Shown piece after piece: positions 48,084 to 58,310 of a stretch of DNA of 64,000 nucleotides. This DNA comes from CADEDH01 sp050330635 (GTDB lineage Bacteria > Actinomycetota > Acidimicrobiia > Acidimicrobiales > SZUA-35). The notes beneath the pieces are model-generated. The model saw only the letters and a program-made list of their open reading frames with translations, ran no database searches and was not told the origin of the DNA. Numbering within the stretch: the first letter of the stretch is position 1; each line of letters opens with the position of its first letter. The DNA lies in NCBI GenBank assembly GCA_050330635.1, contig JBHJNQ010000033.1, positions 1-64,000 of the forward strand, given 5' to 3'. Both the position numbers and the translations under genes were made by a program.

Positions 48084-50879
48084 GTGATCCCGTTCGTCCT
48101 CCTCCTCCACGTCGCGATCGGCACCGCGCTCATCGCCCTCGGCGAGCGCCCGGGGCGACGGGCCTTTGCCGGTGCCGCGATCGCCCCGGCGGTGACGCTG
48201 GCCTGGCTGGCGACCCGGATCGGCCCGATCCTCGACGGCCGTCCGGTGATCGCCGAGGCCGCCTGGGTCCCCGAGCTGGGCCTGGCGCTGGGCTTCCGCC
48301 TCGATCCGGTGGGGGCGGCGATGATGCTGCTCGTATCCGGGATCGGTCTGTTGGTGTGCGTCTATGCCATCGGCTACTTCGCCCCCCGGGGCCCAGGGAC
48401 CGCCCGCCTGGCCGGCCTGCTCACCCTCTTCGCCGGGGCCATGCTCGGCGTCGTCTCCGCCGACCACCTCCTGACCCTGTTCGTGTTCTGGGAGCTGACG
48501 TCGGTGACGTCGTACCTCCTCATCGGCAACGACGACACCGACCCCCGGGCCCGTGACGCCGCCCTGCACGCCCTCCTGGTGACCGGGGTGGGCGGTCTGG
48601 CCCTGCTGGCCGGGCTGATCCTGCTGGGACAGACCGCCGGCACCTACCGCCTGTCCGAGCTCGGCGAGATGGGCCTCGACGGTGGAGTCGTGACCGCCGC
48701 CGCACTGCTGATCCTCGTGGGCGCCTTCACCAAGTCGGCCCAGCTGCCCTTCGCCGGTTGGCTGCCGGGCGCCATGGTGGCCCCCACCCCGATCAGCACC
48801 TACCTCCACGCCGCCACGATGGTCAAGGCCGGCGTCTACCTGGTGGCCCGGCTCGCCCCCGTCCTGGCCGAGGTGGCGCTGTGGCGGCCGCTGATCCTCG
48901 TCGCCGCATCGGCCACGATGCTGAGCGGCGGCTGGCGGGCCCTGCGCCAGCACGACCTCAAGCTCCTGCTGGCCCACGGCACCGTCAGCCAGCTCGGCTT
49001 CCTGATGCTGCTGTTCGGGATGGGTATCTACGATCTGGCCCAGGCCGGCATCGTGCTGCTCCTGGCCCACGGCGCGTTCAAGGCGGCGCTGTTCATGGTC
49101 GTCGGCATCATCGACCACCAGGCCGGCACCCGCGACATCACCAAGCTGGCCCGTTGGGGTCCGGGATGGCGAACCGTGGGGGTGGTGGCCGTCGTCGGGG
49201 CCGGTTCGATGGCCGGCCTCCCGCCGGCGGTCGGTTTCATCGCCAAGGAAAAGGCCCTCGACGCCGCCCTCGACACCGGACTTGCAGGGGGGTGGATCCT
49301 GGTGACCGTGATCGTCGTCGGCTCGATGCTCACGGTGGCCTATTCGGCCCGCTTCGTGCTCGGCGTTGCCGGCCGGTTCGGCCCCGACACCCAGGCCGTC
49401 GGCCCCGTCGGCGCCGACCCCTCGGCCGGGTCGGCCCCGCCGCCGACCCGGTTCTTCGTGGCTCCGGCCGTCGTGCTCACCGCGGTCACCCTGGCTCTGG
49501 GTCTGGCCCCGGTCACGATCGACCAGCTCGTCGTCACGGCCACGACGACCCTCTACCCGGCGTCGTCGCCGAGTCCCGTCGTGTTGTGGGCCGGCGTGAA
49601 CACCGCGCTCGGCCTATCGGCCCTCGTGATCGCCACCGGGGCGGTGCTGGCACTGCTCCGGCGCCGGGTGTCCGACATCCAGCGGCGCTTCCACCGCCTC
49701 GTCGCTCCCCTCCCCGACGCCGACCGGGCGTTCTGGGCCGTCGTCACGGGCATGTCGACGACGGCCAGGGCCGTCACCAGCGTCGTCCAGAACGGGTCAC
49801 TGCCCATCTACCTCATGGTCATCCTCGCCGTCTCCGTCGTGGCCCCGACGATCCCGGCCATCGGTGCTCTCGACACCCTGCCCCCGTTCACCACCCGTTG
49901 GGCCCACGTCCCGATCGCCGTCGTCATCGTGGTGGCAGCCGTCGGGACCGCCGTCGTGAGCCGCCGGATCGCCGGTGCGCTCATGCTCGGCGTCGTCGGG
50001 TTCGCCATGTCGGTCCTCTACGTGGTCGAGGGGGCACCCGATCTCGCCCTCACACAGTTCGCCATCGAGACGCTGGCCACGGTGCTGTTCGTGCTCGTCC
50101 TACGTTTCCTACCCCGCCACATCGTCGAATCGCCGGCCGTCGTCACCGGACCGATCCGCCTGACGGTGTCGATCGCGGCCGGGGTCGCGGTCTTCGTGCT
50201 GGCCCTGGCCGCCGCCGGTGCCCGCGACGACGTGTCGGCGGCCCCGGTCTCCGACGAGATGCTCGAGCGCTCGGTGCCCGACGGCGAGGGGGCCAACGTC
50301 GTCAACGTCATCCTCGTCGACTTCCGCGGTCTCGACACGCTGGGCGAGATCACGGTCCTGGTCGTGGCCGGGTTGGGTGTGGTGGCGCTGGCCCGGGCCG
50401 ACCGCCGCCGGTCCAGCCCGCCCGGACCGGCCCCCTTCGAGCGGCTGCCCGTGGTCGAGCTGTCGTCCCGGCTGTTGTTCGGGAGCATCCTCGTCCTCGC
50501 CGTCTACTACCTCTTCGCCGGTCACAACCAGCCGGGCGGTGGATTCGTCGCCGGGCTCACGGCGGGGGCCGCCATAAGCCTCCGCTATGTGGCCGGCGGC
50601 CTGGCGGCCGTCCGGCGCTCGGTGCCGGCCCGGCCATGGACGGTCCTCGGCACGGGCCTGCTCCTCGGGGTGTCGACGGCCACGGTGCCCATCCTGCTCG
50701 GTGGTGGCGCCCTGGAGCACGCCGTCTTCGAGCGGCAGTTCCCCATCCTCGGCACCGTGAAGACCACCTCGGCCCTCCCCTTCGACACCGGCGTGTTCCT
50801 CGTGGTCGTCGGCCTCGTCCTCATGGCCTACGAGGCGTTCGGCGACGAGAGCGAACATCGTGAGGAGGCCGCCACATGA
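48084..50879 (+). CDS. mrpA: Na+/H+ antiporter subunit A fused to subunit B
   Basis: The largest subunit of the multisubunit Mrp antiporter, related to complex I NuoL. The 931-residue protein starts at GTG 48084. Residues 1-460 form the proton-channel domain with many helices, including FVFWELTSVTSYLLIG, AQLPFAGWLPGAMVAPTPIS and LLLAHGTVSQLG. A C-terminal MrpA-specific region follows with VDFRGLDTLGEITV, and finally a subunit B domain with YLFAGHNQPGGGFVAGL. Such A-B fusions are common in actinobacteria. It overlaps mrpC by four bases. Confidence 0.95.
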   Translation: MIPFVLLLHVAIGTALIALGERPGRRAFAGAAIAPAVTLAWLATRIGPILDGRPVIAEAAWVPELGLALGFRLDPVGAAMMLLVSGIGLLVCVYAIGYFAPRGPGTARLAGLLTLFAGAMLGVVSADHLLTLFVFWELTSVTSYLLIGNDDTDPRARDAALHALLVTGVGGLALLAGLILLGQTAGTYRLSELGEMGLDGGVVTAAALLILVGAFTKSAQLPFAGWLPGAMVAPTPISTYLHAATMVKAGVYLVARLAPVLAEVALWRPLILVAASATMLSGGWRALRQHDLKLLLAHGTVSQLGFLMLLFGMGIYDLAQAGIVLLLAHGAFKAALFMVVGIIDHQAGTRDITKLARWGPGWRTVGVVAVVGAGSMAGLPPAVGFIAKEKALDAALDTGLAGGWILVTVIVVGSMLTVAYSARFVLGVAGRFGPDTQAVGPVGADPSAGSAPPPTRFFVAPAVVLTAVTLALGLAPVTIDQLVVTATTTLYPASSPSPVVLWAGVNTALGLSALVIATGAVLALLRRRVSDIQRRFHRLVAPLPDADRAFWAVVTGMSTTARAVTSVVQNGSLPIYLMVILAVSVVAPTIPAIGALDTLPPFTTRWAHVPIAVVIVVAAVGTAVVSRRIAGALMLGVVGFAMSVLYVVEGAPDLALTQFAIETLATVLFVLVLRFLPRHIVESPAVVTGPIRLTVSIAAGVAVFVLALAAAGARDDVSAAPVSDEMLERSVPDGEGANVVNVILVDFRGLDTLGEITVLVVAGLGVVALARADRRRSSPPGPAPFERLPVVELSSRLLFGSILVLAVYYLFAGHNQPGGGFVAGLTAGAAISLRYVAGGLAAVRRSVPARPWTVLGTGLLLGVSTATVPILLGGGALEHAVFERQFPILGTVKTTSALPFDTGVFLVVVGLVLMAYEAFGDESEHREEAAT

Positions 50880-51292
50880 CCATCCTGCTCGCCCTGGTGA
50901 CGTCGGTACTGATCGGCTGCGGGACCTGGCTGCTGATGCAGCGGCGGCTGACCCGTATCATCCTCGGCATCGGACTGCTCGGCCACGGGGCCAACATGCT
51001 GCTCATCACGGCCGGACGCCCGGGCCGGGCCCCGATCATCGACGGCGGCGGCGGCTACGCCGACCCGCTGCCCCAGGCCCTGGCCCTCACCGCCGTCGTC
51101 ATCACCTTCGGGGTCACCGCCTTCCTGCTGGCCCTCGGCTTCCGCAGCTGGCAGCTCACGAGCGACGACCGGGTCGAGGACGACGTCGAGGACCGCGTCA
51201 TGGCCCGGTTCCGGCCCGACCGCCCCGAGGGCGAGCCGATCCCCTCCGTCGACGACCCCGAACCGGACACCACCGCCGAGGCGCGGCGGTGA
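50876..51292 (+). CDS. mrpC: Na+/H+ antiporter subunit C (NuoK-like)
   Basis: A 138-residue membrane protein with three helices, homologous to complex I subunit NuoK. TRIILGIGLLGHGANMLLI and the PLPQALALTAVVITFGVTAFLLAL region match MrpC. An acidic C-terminal tail of about 35 residues follows. It overlaps mrpA and mrpD by four bases each, showing coupled translation. Confidence 0.93.
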   Translation: MTILLALVTSVLIGCGTWLLMQRRLTRIILGIGLLGHGANMLLITAGRPGRAPIIDGGGGYADPLPQALALTAVVITFGVTAFLLALGFRSWQLTSDDRVEDDVEDRVMARFRPDRPEGEPIPSVDDPEPDTTAEARR

Positions 51293-52788
51293 GCTCCCTC
51301 GTCCCCCTGCCGGTCCTGATCCCGCTCATGGCGGCGGCGCTCAGCGTCCTCGTCGGCCGGCGGCGGGCGGTTCAGCGGGCCATCGCCCTGGTGGCGCTGA
51401 GCGCGGTGGCGGTCGTGAGCGTCGTGCTGCTCGTCGCCGTCGACGATCAGGCCGTGATCGTGCACCGCGCCGGAGGGTGGCCGGCCCCGCTGGGGATCAC
51501 CCTCATCGTCGACCGGCTGGCCGCCATCATGCTCGTCGTCTCGTCCCTGGTACTGCTGGCCGTCAGCCTCTTCGCCATCGGGGAGGACGGCGAGGAGCAA
51601 CGCCGCGTCAGCTTCCACCCCCTCTACCTGATCCTGGCGGCCGGTGTGGCCGCCAGCTTCGTGACGGCCGACCTGTTCAACCTGTTCGTCGCCTTCGAGA
51701 TGATGCTGGCCGCCAGTTATGTGCTGATCACGCTGGGCGGCCGGCCCGATCAGGTCCGCTCCGGTATGAGCTATGTCGTGATCAGCCTCGTGGCGTCCAC
51801 GTTGTTCATCACGATGCTCGGCCTGATCTACGCCGCCACCGGCACCCTCGCCATGGCCGATCTGGCGGGACGCCTGGCCGAGGTCGACCCGGCGATGCGC
51901 AACGCCTTCGCCATCGGACTGCTCGTCGTGTTCGGCATCAAGGCCGGTCTGTTTCCTCTCTTCTTCTGGCTCCCCGACAGCTACCCGACGGCGCCCGGCC
52001 CGGTCACCGCCATCTTCGCTGGCCTCCTGACCAAGGTCGGGGTCTATGCCATCATCCGCAGCCAGACGCTGTTGTTCGGCACCCCCGGGTGGATGGGCAC
52101 CACGCTCGTGGTGGTGGCGGTGGCCACCATGGTGGTCGGCGTACTCGGCGCCATCGCCCAGGACGACATGAAGCGGATACTGGCCTTCCACATCATCAGC
52201 CAGATCGGCTACATGATCTTCGGGCTCGGCTTGTTCACCGTGGCCGGCGTGGCCGGTGCCGTGTTCTACACGGTGCACCACATCATCGTGAAGACGGCCC
52301 TGTTCCTGGTGGCCGGACTGGTCAGCAGGCGGGCGGGGTCGAGCCGTCTCTCCGAGGTCGGCGGCCTGGTCCGGGACGCACCCGTCATCGCCGCCCTGTT
52401 CGCCGTGCCGGCGCTGAGCCTGGCCGGCCTGCCCCCGTTCTCGGGCTTCCTGGCCAAGTTCGCCCTGGCCGACGCCGGCTTCGCCGTGTCGTCGTGGGTG
52501 GCCGTCGGCGCCAGCCTGGCGGTGGGCGCCCTCACGCTGTTCTCGATGACGAAGATCTGGTCCGGGGTGTTCTGGGGCAGCCGCGACGAACGACCGATGG
52601 CGGAGCCGCAGACCGACCGGCAGCTGGGCGCGCCGTTGCTCATGCTGGGGCCGACCGCCCTCCTCGTCGCCGCCTCCCTCGGGTTCAGCGCCGCCGCCGG
52701 TCCCCTCTACGCGGTGTCGGAGCGGGCCGCCGTCGACCTGCTCGACTCCCGGGTCTACGTCGAGGCCGTCCTCGGAGGGCGAGGGTGA
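51289..52788 (+). CDS. mrpD: Na+/H+ antiporter subunit D (NuoM/N-like)
   Basis: A 499-residue antiporter-like subunit with about 14 helices starting at GTG 51289. Conserved features are LFNLFVAFEMMLAASYVLI with the channel glutamate, GIKAGLFPLFFWLPDSYPTAPGPV with the channel lysine, AFHIISQIGYMIFG, and LAGLPPFSGFLAKFAL. It probably forms a proton-pumping channel next to MrpA. It overlaps mrpC and mrpE by four bases. Confidence 0.95.
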   Translation: MSSLVPLPVLIPLMAAALSVLVGRRRAVQRAIALVALSAVAVVSVVLLVAVDDQAVIVHRAGGWPAPLGITLIVDRLAAIMLVVSSLVLLAVSLFAIGEDGEEQRRVSFHPLYLILAAGVAASFVTADLFNLFVAFEMMLAASYVLITLGGRPDQVRSGMSYVVISLVASTLFITMLGLIYAATGTLAMADLAGRLAEVDPAMRNAFAIGLLVVFGIKAGLFPLFFWLPDSYPTAPGPVTAIFAGLLTKVGVYAIIRSQTLLFGTPGWMGTTLVVVAVATMVVGVLGAIAQDDMKRILAFHIISQIGYMIFGLGLFTVAGVAGAVFYTVHHIIVKTALFLVAGLVSRRAGSSRLSEVGGLVRDAPVIAALFAVPALSLAGLPPFSGFLAKFALADAGFAVSSWVAVGASLAVGALTLFSMTKIWSGVFWGSRDERPMAEPQTDRQLGAPLLMLGPTALLVAASLGFSAAAGPLYAVSERAAVDLLDSRVYVEAVLGGRG

Positions 52789-53360
52789 GCCGGCGCCGGG
52801 TTCCCCTCGGCCGGATCGTGGCGCTCACCGCCTGGTTCGTGGTGCTCTGGCTGCTCCTGTGGTCGGACGCCAGCCCGGCCAACGTGCTGAGCGGGCTGGT
52901 CATCGCCCTCGCCGTGGCGGCGGGTACGGCGCTGCGCTCCGACGGCCCGGCCGACGGCGGCGCCAGCGACGGGACCGGGGTGGCGACGAGGACCCGGCTT
53001 GCCCCTCTGGCCATCCTCCACTTCGCCGGCCACGTGCTGTGGCGGCTCGTCGCCGCCAACCTCGAGCTGGCATGGACGATCCTCACCCCCCACCGTCGGC
53101 TGGCCACCGCCACGATGGAGGTCGCCCTCCTCACCGATTCGCCCCTCGTGATGATGGCGGTGAGCAATGTGATCACCCTCACGCCCGGCTCGGTCACCCT
53201 CGACGTCACGGCCTCGCCACCGACGGTGACGATCGGTCTGCTCGACCTGACCGACCCCGAGGCCGCCCGCCGCAGCGTGCACCGCACCGAGGCCCTCGCC
53301 ATCCGGGCCTTCGGCACGACCGCGGCCCGGGCCGCCCTCCGACGGGAGGTGGCGCCGTGA
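52785..53360 (+). CDS. mrpE: Na+/H+ antiporter subunit E
   Basis: A 191-residue subunit starting at GTG 52785. Two N-terminal helices (about 9-45) are followed by a short spacer and the conserved cytoplasmic domain with LATATMEV, VMMAVSNVITLTPGSVTLDV and TVTIGLLDLTDPE. It is part of the ordered mrpACDEFG cluster and is required for assembly in homologues. Confidence 0.92.
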   Translation: MSRRRVPLGRIVALTAWFVVLWLLLWSDASPANVLSGLVIALAVAAGTALRSDGPADGGASDGTGVATRTRLAPLAILHFAGHVLWRLVAANLELAWTILTPHRRLATATMEVALLTDSPLVMMAVSNVITLTPGSVTLDVTASPPTVTIGLLDLTDPEAARRSVHRTEALAIRAFGTTAARAALRREVAP

Positions 53361-53611
53361 TCGGGTTCGCCATGGTCCTGCTCGGTCTCGCCGCTCTCGT
53401 GCTCGCCGTCCGGCTGCTCCGGGGACCCACGGTGGCCGATCGTGTCATCGCCGCCGACGCCCTTCTCGTGACCGCCATGTGCGGTGTCCTCCTGGCGGCC
53501 GCCGACGCCGACGCCAGCTTCGGTATCGACACCGTGCTCGTCGTCGCCCTCCTCAGCTTCATCGCCACCGGGGTGCTGGCCCGCTACATCGAACAACGGG
53601 GCAACCGATGA
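53357..53611 (+). CDS. mrpF: Na+/H+ antiporter subunit F
   Basis: A small three-helix membrane subunit of 84 residues from GTG 53357, with the family pattern RLLRGPTVADRVIAADAL and FGIDTVLVVALLSFIATGVLARYIE. It overlaps mrpE and mrpG, so all six subunits are read as a coupled chain. Confidence 0.93.
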   Translation: MIGFAMVLLGLAALVLAVRLLRGPTVADRVIAADALLVTAMCGVLLAAADADASFGIDTVLVVALLSFIATGVLARYIEQRGNR

Positions 53612-53940
53612 CTGCGCTCGGCGGTCTCCTCATCGTCCTCGGCGCCGGTTTCGTGCTGATCGGAGCGGTGGGCGTACTCCGTTTCACCGCACCGATCGAG
53701 CGCCTCCACGCCGGGGCCAAGGGGCCGACCCTCGGCCTCATGCTGGTGGGAGCCGGAACGGCGCTGTCCATCGGCTCCACCGCGGCCACGGCGGGCGTCG
53801 CCCTCGTCCTCCTGCTCCAGCTGTTGGCCGGGCCCGTCGGCGCCCACATGATCGGGCGGGTCATCCAGCGCGATCACGACACCCCTCCCTCACCACGAGG
53901 GGTCGAAGGCCAGGCGCCGGATCCGGAGGCCACGCCGTAG
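53608..53940 (+). CDS. mrpG: Na+/H+ antiporter subunit G
   Basis: The last Mrp subunit, 110 residues from ATG 53608, with three helices and the family pattern GVLRFTAPIERLHAGAKGPTLGLMLVGAG, and a Pro/Glu tail at the C-terminus. It closes the operon: the stop lies 5 bases before a strong hairpin. With A-B, C, D, E and F present, a full sodium/proton antiporter can be made for pH and sodium homeostasis. Confidence 0.92.
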   Translation: MTALGGLLIVLGAGFVLIGAVGVLRFTAPIERLHAGAKGPTLGLMLVGAGTALSIGSTAATAGVALVLLLQLLAGPVGAHMIGRVIQRDHDTPPSPRGVEGQAPDPEATP

Positions 53941-53945
53941 CGTCA

Positions 53946-53969
53946 ACCGGCCGTGGGAGCACGGTCGGT
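53946..53969 (+). terminator. hairpin after the mrp operon
   Basis: A 10-bp stem (ACCGGCCGTG with CACGGTCGGT, one G-U pair) with a GGAG loop begins 5 bases after the mrpG stop. No T-run follows, so it is a probable terminator of the U-less actinobacterial kind or an mRNA 3' end stabiliser; it also lies between convergent transcripts. Confidence 0.5.
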
Positions 53970-53998
53970 CGAGGAGAACCGGGCGGCGAGGATCACCG

Positions 53999-55742
53999 TC
54001 ACCTGAGCCCGTCGCTCAAGACGATGGCGATGACGGTGCAGTCACAGTTGGCGAGAATCTCGGTCGCGGTACTGCCGAGATACGGCTCACCGCCGATCGA
54101 CTTCCGGCCCACGCCGAGTACGACGAGGTCGGCAGCAACGTCCTTCGCCATGTTGAGGATCTCATCGGGGGCGGAGTCGCCAGCGCGCTCCAGGGTCTGC
54201 ACCCGGGCGCCAGTGTGACGAGCCTGGTCGGAAGCCTCGGACAGGAGCTTGGATGCGATCCGTCGTCCACCGTCGCCAGCGTCGTTGCGTACGGGCGTGC
54301 GTACCCGTGCGAGCACGACCTCGGTCCCGATGGCGGCACTGATCCCGAACGCCACCTCCTGGGCCGCACGCGCCCGTGATCCGCCGGCGATCGGCACGAG
54401 AGCCCGACCGAAGGCCCAGGGCGTCCGACGGTCCGAGTTCTTCGGGCGACGGATGATCACCACGGGCACGTTCGTGGCGGCGATCACGCGGCTGACCCAC
54501 TCAGGAATCCCGTCCACCACGGACTCGGCGGCCACACCGACCACGATCGCTCCATAGCCGAGCTTGGCTTCTTCGCAGATGGCGTCGACGACAGCGGTCT
54601 CCGGCCGCAACTCGAGGGTGACGTTCCGGCCGTGGAGCACGCCGACCAGCAGGTCGAGCTCACTTGACCGACGTGGCGATGGCCATGAGCACGACGACCG
54701 TGTAGGACGTCGTGTTCAGCACGCCGAGCGCCAGCCCGACCGAGGCCACGACGATCTCCAACGCCCCTCGGGCGTTCAACGCAACGCCGAGGGCGAGCGA
54801 CTCCCGGCGCGGCAGCCCGACCGCCGTACCTCCCACCAGGGCACCGACGAACTTCGTGACGCTGGCTACGGCGACGACTGCGAGGGCCCAGATGGCGACG
54901 ACGGGATCGGCGAGAAGTCCGAGGTCCACCCGGAGGCCGGCGGTGGCGAAGAATACCGGCGTCAGGTACGGGCGACGGTGATCAGGACCAGCACCGTGGT
55001 CCGGCTGACTTTATCGGCGTCGCTTCGGCGGAGTGGGCGGAAGAGCTGGTCGACCGTTCGCTGGCCGAGGGTCACGGCGAGGAGGAAGAAGGCGCCCAAG
55101 CCGAGGAAGGTGACGGCCACACCGGCGATCGAGACGGACCCCGACGACACCAGACCGGCGATCACACCGAGGGCGATCCATCCCACGACGTCGTTCGCCA
55201 TCGCCGCCGCGAGCGTGAGCTGCCCGAAATCTCGACGTAGATAGCCCATGTCGGTCAGGATCTTGGCGATCACGGGGAGCGACGAGATGCTGAGCGCGGT
55301 CCCGATGAACAGAGCGAAGGTGACACGATCGTCCGTGCCGAGAAAGAGGGGCGGCATGAACGCACCGAGAGCGACACCACCGGCGACGGGTACGACGAGA
55401 CTGCCGGTCGACACCGACGCCGCCGCACGACCGAGGCGGCGAATCAGACCGAGGTCGGTCTCGAAACCCGTGGTGAGCAGCAGGAAGATCACACCGAGCC
55501 AGGCGACCGTGAACAGCATCCCCGTTTGCACCGAGTCGTTCGGGAACAGCCATGACTCGATGTCAGGGGCAACCCGACCGAGGAGGGATGGCCCGAGAAG
55601 GACTCCGGCCGCCAGTTCCCCGATCACGGTCGGCTGCCCGAACCGCCTCGCCAGTGCCCCCAACCCCCGGGCCGACGAGAAGAAGACCGAAGGCAGCGAG
55701 GAAGACCAGAACCTGGTGTTCGGTGGGCGGGGCGAGATCCAT
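53999..55742 (-). pseudogene. decayed CPA2 cation/proton antiporter with USP domain
   Basis: The segment reads as a CPA2 exchanger with a C-terminal universal-stress domain, but it is broken in at least three places. The start ATG 55742 (MDLAPPTEHQVLVFLAAFG) runs into a frameshift after LLLV; the next frame continues with ARGLGALARRFGQPTVIGEL and the exchanger core to 54962. The continuation with FFATAGLRVDLG lies in another frame, and about 50 residues are missing at the junction. A third break near 54660 loses the end of the exchanger and the start of the USP domain. The remaining USP part (to 53999) is recognisable. About 580 codons' worth of DNA remain of roughly 750. Confidence 0.8.
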
Positions 55743-55853
55743 GAGCAGACCGGATCGTGCCGAGCCGTTGCGCGACGAGATCCGGCCGGCGATGTAACAC
55801 GGCTGGTCTGATCCGTCCGACGCCGTGCCACCGCGCCGCTCACCCCGAGGGAC

Positions 55854-58130
55854 TCACCCCTTGAGGAGGAACTCGGCGTCGACGTCGTCGAGGAACAGCT
55901 CGAGCTCGGCCGCCAGCTCGGGGTGGGCGGCCAGGTGAGGGTCGGCGTCGATGATCTCGATGGCGGCCCGCCGGGCCTGGACGACGGCCTCCTTGTCACG
56001 ACGCAGCGACGCCAGCTTCAAGTCGTTGCGGCCCTTCTGCCGCTCCCCCAGGATCGTTCCCTCGCCCCGCAGCTCGAGGTCGACCTCGGCCAGCTCGAAT
56101 CCGTCGGTGGTGGCCACCAGGGCCTCGAGCCGGGCCTCCCCGTCGGGGGTGGTGGCCTCACCCACGAGCCAGCAGGTCGAGGCGTGGGCTCCCCGGCCGA
56201 CCCGGCCCCGGAGCTGGTGGAGCTGGGCGATGCCGAAGCGGTCGGCGTCGAGGATGACCATGACCGTGGCGTTGGGGACGTCGACGCCGACCTCGATGAC
56301 CGTGGTGGCCACCAGCACGTCGAGTTGACCGGTGCGGAACAGCTCCATCGTGTGGTCCTTGTCGGCCGGGCTGAGCCGGCCGTGGAGGAGCCCGATCCGG
56401 GTGCCGGTCAGCTCGACGGCCCGCAGGCGGTCGAACGTCGACTCGGCGGAGGCCACCTCCACCTTCTCCGACTCGTCGATCAGGGGGCACACCACGTAGA
56501 CCTGTCGCCCGGCGTCGATCTCGGCCCGGATCTCGGCCCACATGGCCTCGAGGCCGGCCACCGCCGTCAGGTCCTCGGGGGCCTCGTCGAGGGAACCGGA
56601 GGCCCGGACCCAGCGGGTGTCGATCGGAGTCCGACCGGGGGGCAGCTCGTCGAGCACCGACACGTCGAGATCGCCGTAGACGGTCATGGCGGCGGTACGG
56701 GGGATGGGGGTGGCGGTCATGACGAGGACGTCGGGGACGTGGTCGCCGTAGCTGCGGTCACGCAGGGCGGCCCGCTGCTCGACCCCGAACCGGTGCTGCT
56801 CGTCGATCACGACGGCCCCCAACGAGCCGAACATGACCGACTCCTGGATGAGGGCGTGGGTGCCGATGGCGATGTCGACGGCCCCGGTCAGCAGGTCGGC
56901 CAGGACGCGGCGCCGGTCGGCGGTGCCCAGCCGACTGGTCAGCAGCTCCACCCGCAGGGGCCGGGAGGCGAACAGCGAACCGGCGTCGTCGACCGTGAGT
57001 CCGTCGAGGAGGGCCCGGATCCCGAGGTGGTGCTGCTCGGCCAGCACCTCGGTGGGGGCCATGAGGGCGGCCTGGTGGCCCCCGTCGACGGCGGCCAGCA
57101 TGGTGGCCACGGCCACCAGGGTCTTGCCGGCGCCGACGTCGCCCTGGAGGAGACGGTGCATGGGTACGGGGCGGGCGAGGTCGGCGGTGATCTCACCGAT
57201 GGTCCGCCGCTGAGCCCCGGTCAGCTCGAACGGCAGCTCGTCGGCGAAGCGGGTCAGTAGCGGACCGTCGACGGTGTGGGCGACGCCGACGGCGGTCCGC
57301 TCGATGGCCCGCTTGCGTAGGACGAGCGCCAGCTGGAGCCGGAACAGCTCGTCGAAGACGAGCCGGCGGCGGGCCACGGTGGCCTCGGCCATCGACTCCG
57401 GCTGGTGGATGGAGCGGAAGGCGGCCTCACGGTCGACGAAGTCGTGGCGGTCGAGCAGCGCCATCGGCACGGGATCGACGAGACCCCGACCCCGGGGCGG
57501 AAGGGCGCGACGCAGGATCTCCGCCACCCACTCGGCGACGTCCCAGCTCTGGATCCCACTCTTCTCCGACTGGGGGTAGACGGGGATGATCCGACCGGTC
57601 TTGTCGCCGACGAGGTCGACAATCGGGTTGGTCATCTGGCGTTGTCCCCGGAACAGGTCGACCCGCCCGTAGATGACGGCCTGGCGGCCCGGGGTGAGCT
57701 GGCGCTCCCGCCACGCCTGGTTGAAGAAGGTGAGGCGCAGGCTGCCGCTGCTGTCGCCGACGGTGGAGGTCACCATCACCTTGCCGCCCCGGACCCGGCG
57801 GGCCGTGGTGTGGTCCACGGTGACGAGCACGCTCGCCTCGTCCCCCTCGACCAGCTCGGCGATCCGGGCCTCCTTCGTGCGGTCGAGGTAGCGGCGGGGA
57901 TAGTGGGTGAGGAGGTCGAGCAGATTGTGGATCTCGGCCGCCGCCAGCCCCCGGGCCTTCTTGTCGCCCACCCCGTTGAGCCGCTGGACCGGGATCGCCT
58001 GCAGGGCGACCAGGTCGAGGGGCGCGCCGCCGTCGCCGTCGGCGGCGGTGGCCGCTCCGGCGCCGGCTCCGGCGTCGGGCGGTACGGGTCGCACGTCGCT
58101 CACCTCCCAGCCGTTTCGAAAGAGTCGCAT
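55854..58130 (-). CDS. recG: ATP-dependent DNA helicase RecG
   Basis: RecG reverses stalled replication forks and migrates branched DNA. The 758-residue product starts at ATG 58130, with GGAG about 8 bases before it. An Ala/Asp-rich stretch (20-40) precedes the wedge domain (about 45-225, with VQRLNGVGDKKARGL and TFFNQ). The helicase lobes show GDVGAGKT, the DEQH box, TATPIPRT and QLRGRVGRG. It is normally upstream of rsmD-coaD; here the Mrp operon and a broken antiporter gene lie between. Confidence 0.95.
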   Translation of the reverse strand: MRLFRNGWEVSDVRPVPPDAGAGAGAATAADGDGGAPLDLVALQAIPVQRLNGVGDKKARGLAAAEIHNLLDLLTHYPRRYLDRTKEARIAELVEGDEASVLVTVDHTTARRVRGGKVMVTSTVGDSSGSLRLTFFNQAWRERQLTPGRQAVIYGRVDLFRGQRQMTNPIVDLVGDKTGRIIPVYPQSEKSGIQSWDVAEWVAEILRRALPPRGRGLVDPVPMALLDRHDFVDREAAFRSIHQPESMAEATVARRRLVFDELFRLQLALVLRKRAIERTAVGVAHTVDGPLLTRFADELPFELTGAQRRTIGEITADLARPVPMHRLLQGDVGAGKTLVAVATMLAAVDGGHQAALMAPTEVLAEQHHLGIRALLDGLTVDDAGSLFASRPLRVELLTSRLGTADRRRVLADLLTGAVDIAIGTHALIQESVMFGSLGAVVIDEQHRFGVEQRAALRDRSYGDHVPDVLVMTATPIPRTAAMTVYGDLDVSVLDELPPGRTPIDTRWVRASGSLDEAPEDLTAVAGLEAMWAEIRAEIDAGRQVYVVCPLIDESEKVEVASAESTFDRLRAVELTGTRIGLLHGRLSPADKDHTMELFRTGQLDVLVATTVIEVGVDVPNATVMVILDADRFGIAQLHQLRGRVGRGAHASTCWLVGEATTPDGEARLEALVATTDGFELAEVDLELRGEGTILGERQKGRNDLKLASLRRDKEAVVQARRAAIEIIDADPHLAAHPELAAELELFLDDVDAEFLLKG

Positions 58131-58281
58131 CGGGTACGCTCCTGCCACCGTTCTACCCGATGCGTCCGCCGAGCGAGCTCATCCCGTCGCCCGGTGGAGG
58201 GGTGCGCCCGACCGATGGCCAGGTGTCGGATACACCCCGACGATGGTCGCATTCATTACTGAGATAGTTCTTGTCAACTTC

Positions 58282-58310
58282 TTCACTTTTGATGATGGCT
58301 GTTCTATCAT
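58282..58310 (+). promoter_or_regulatory. promoter in an AT-rich island before the cold-shock-like gene
   Basis: TTCACT (58282-58287) and TATCAT (58305-58310) are separated by exactly 17 bases inside a markedly AT-rich stretch (about 58236-58325) in otherwise very GC-rich DNA. It is about 37 bases upstream of the GTG at 58348 and is the best vegetative-type promoter in the window. Confidence 0.55.
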
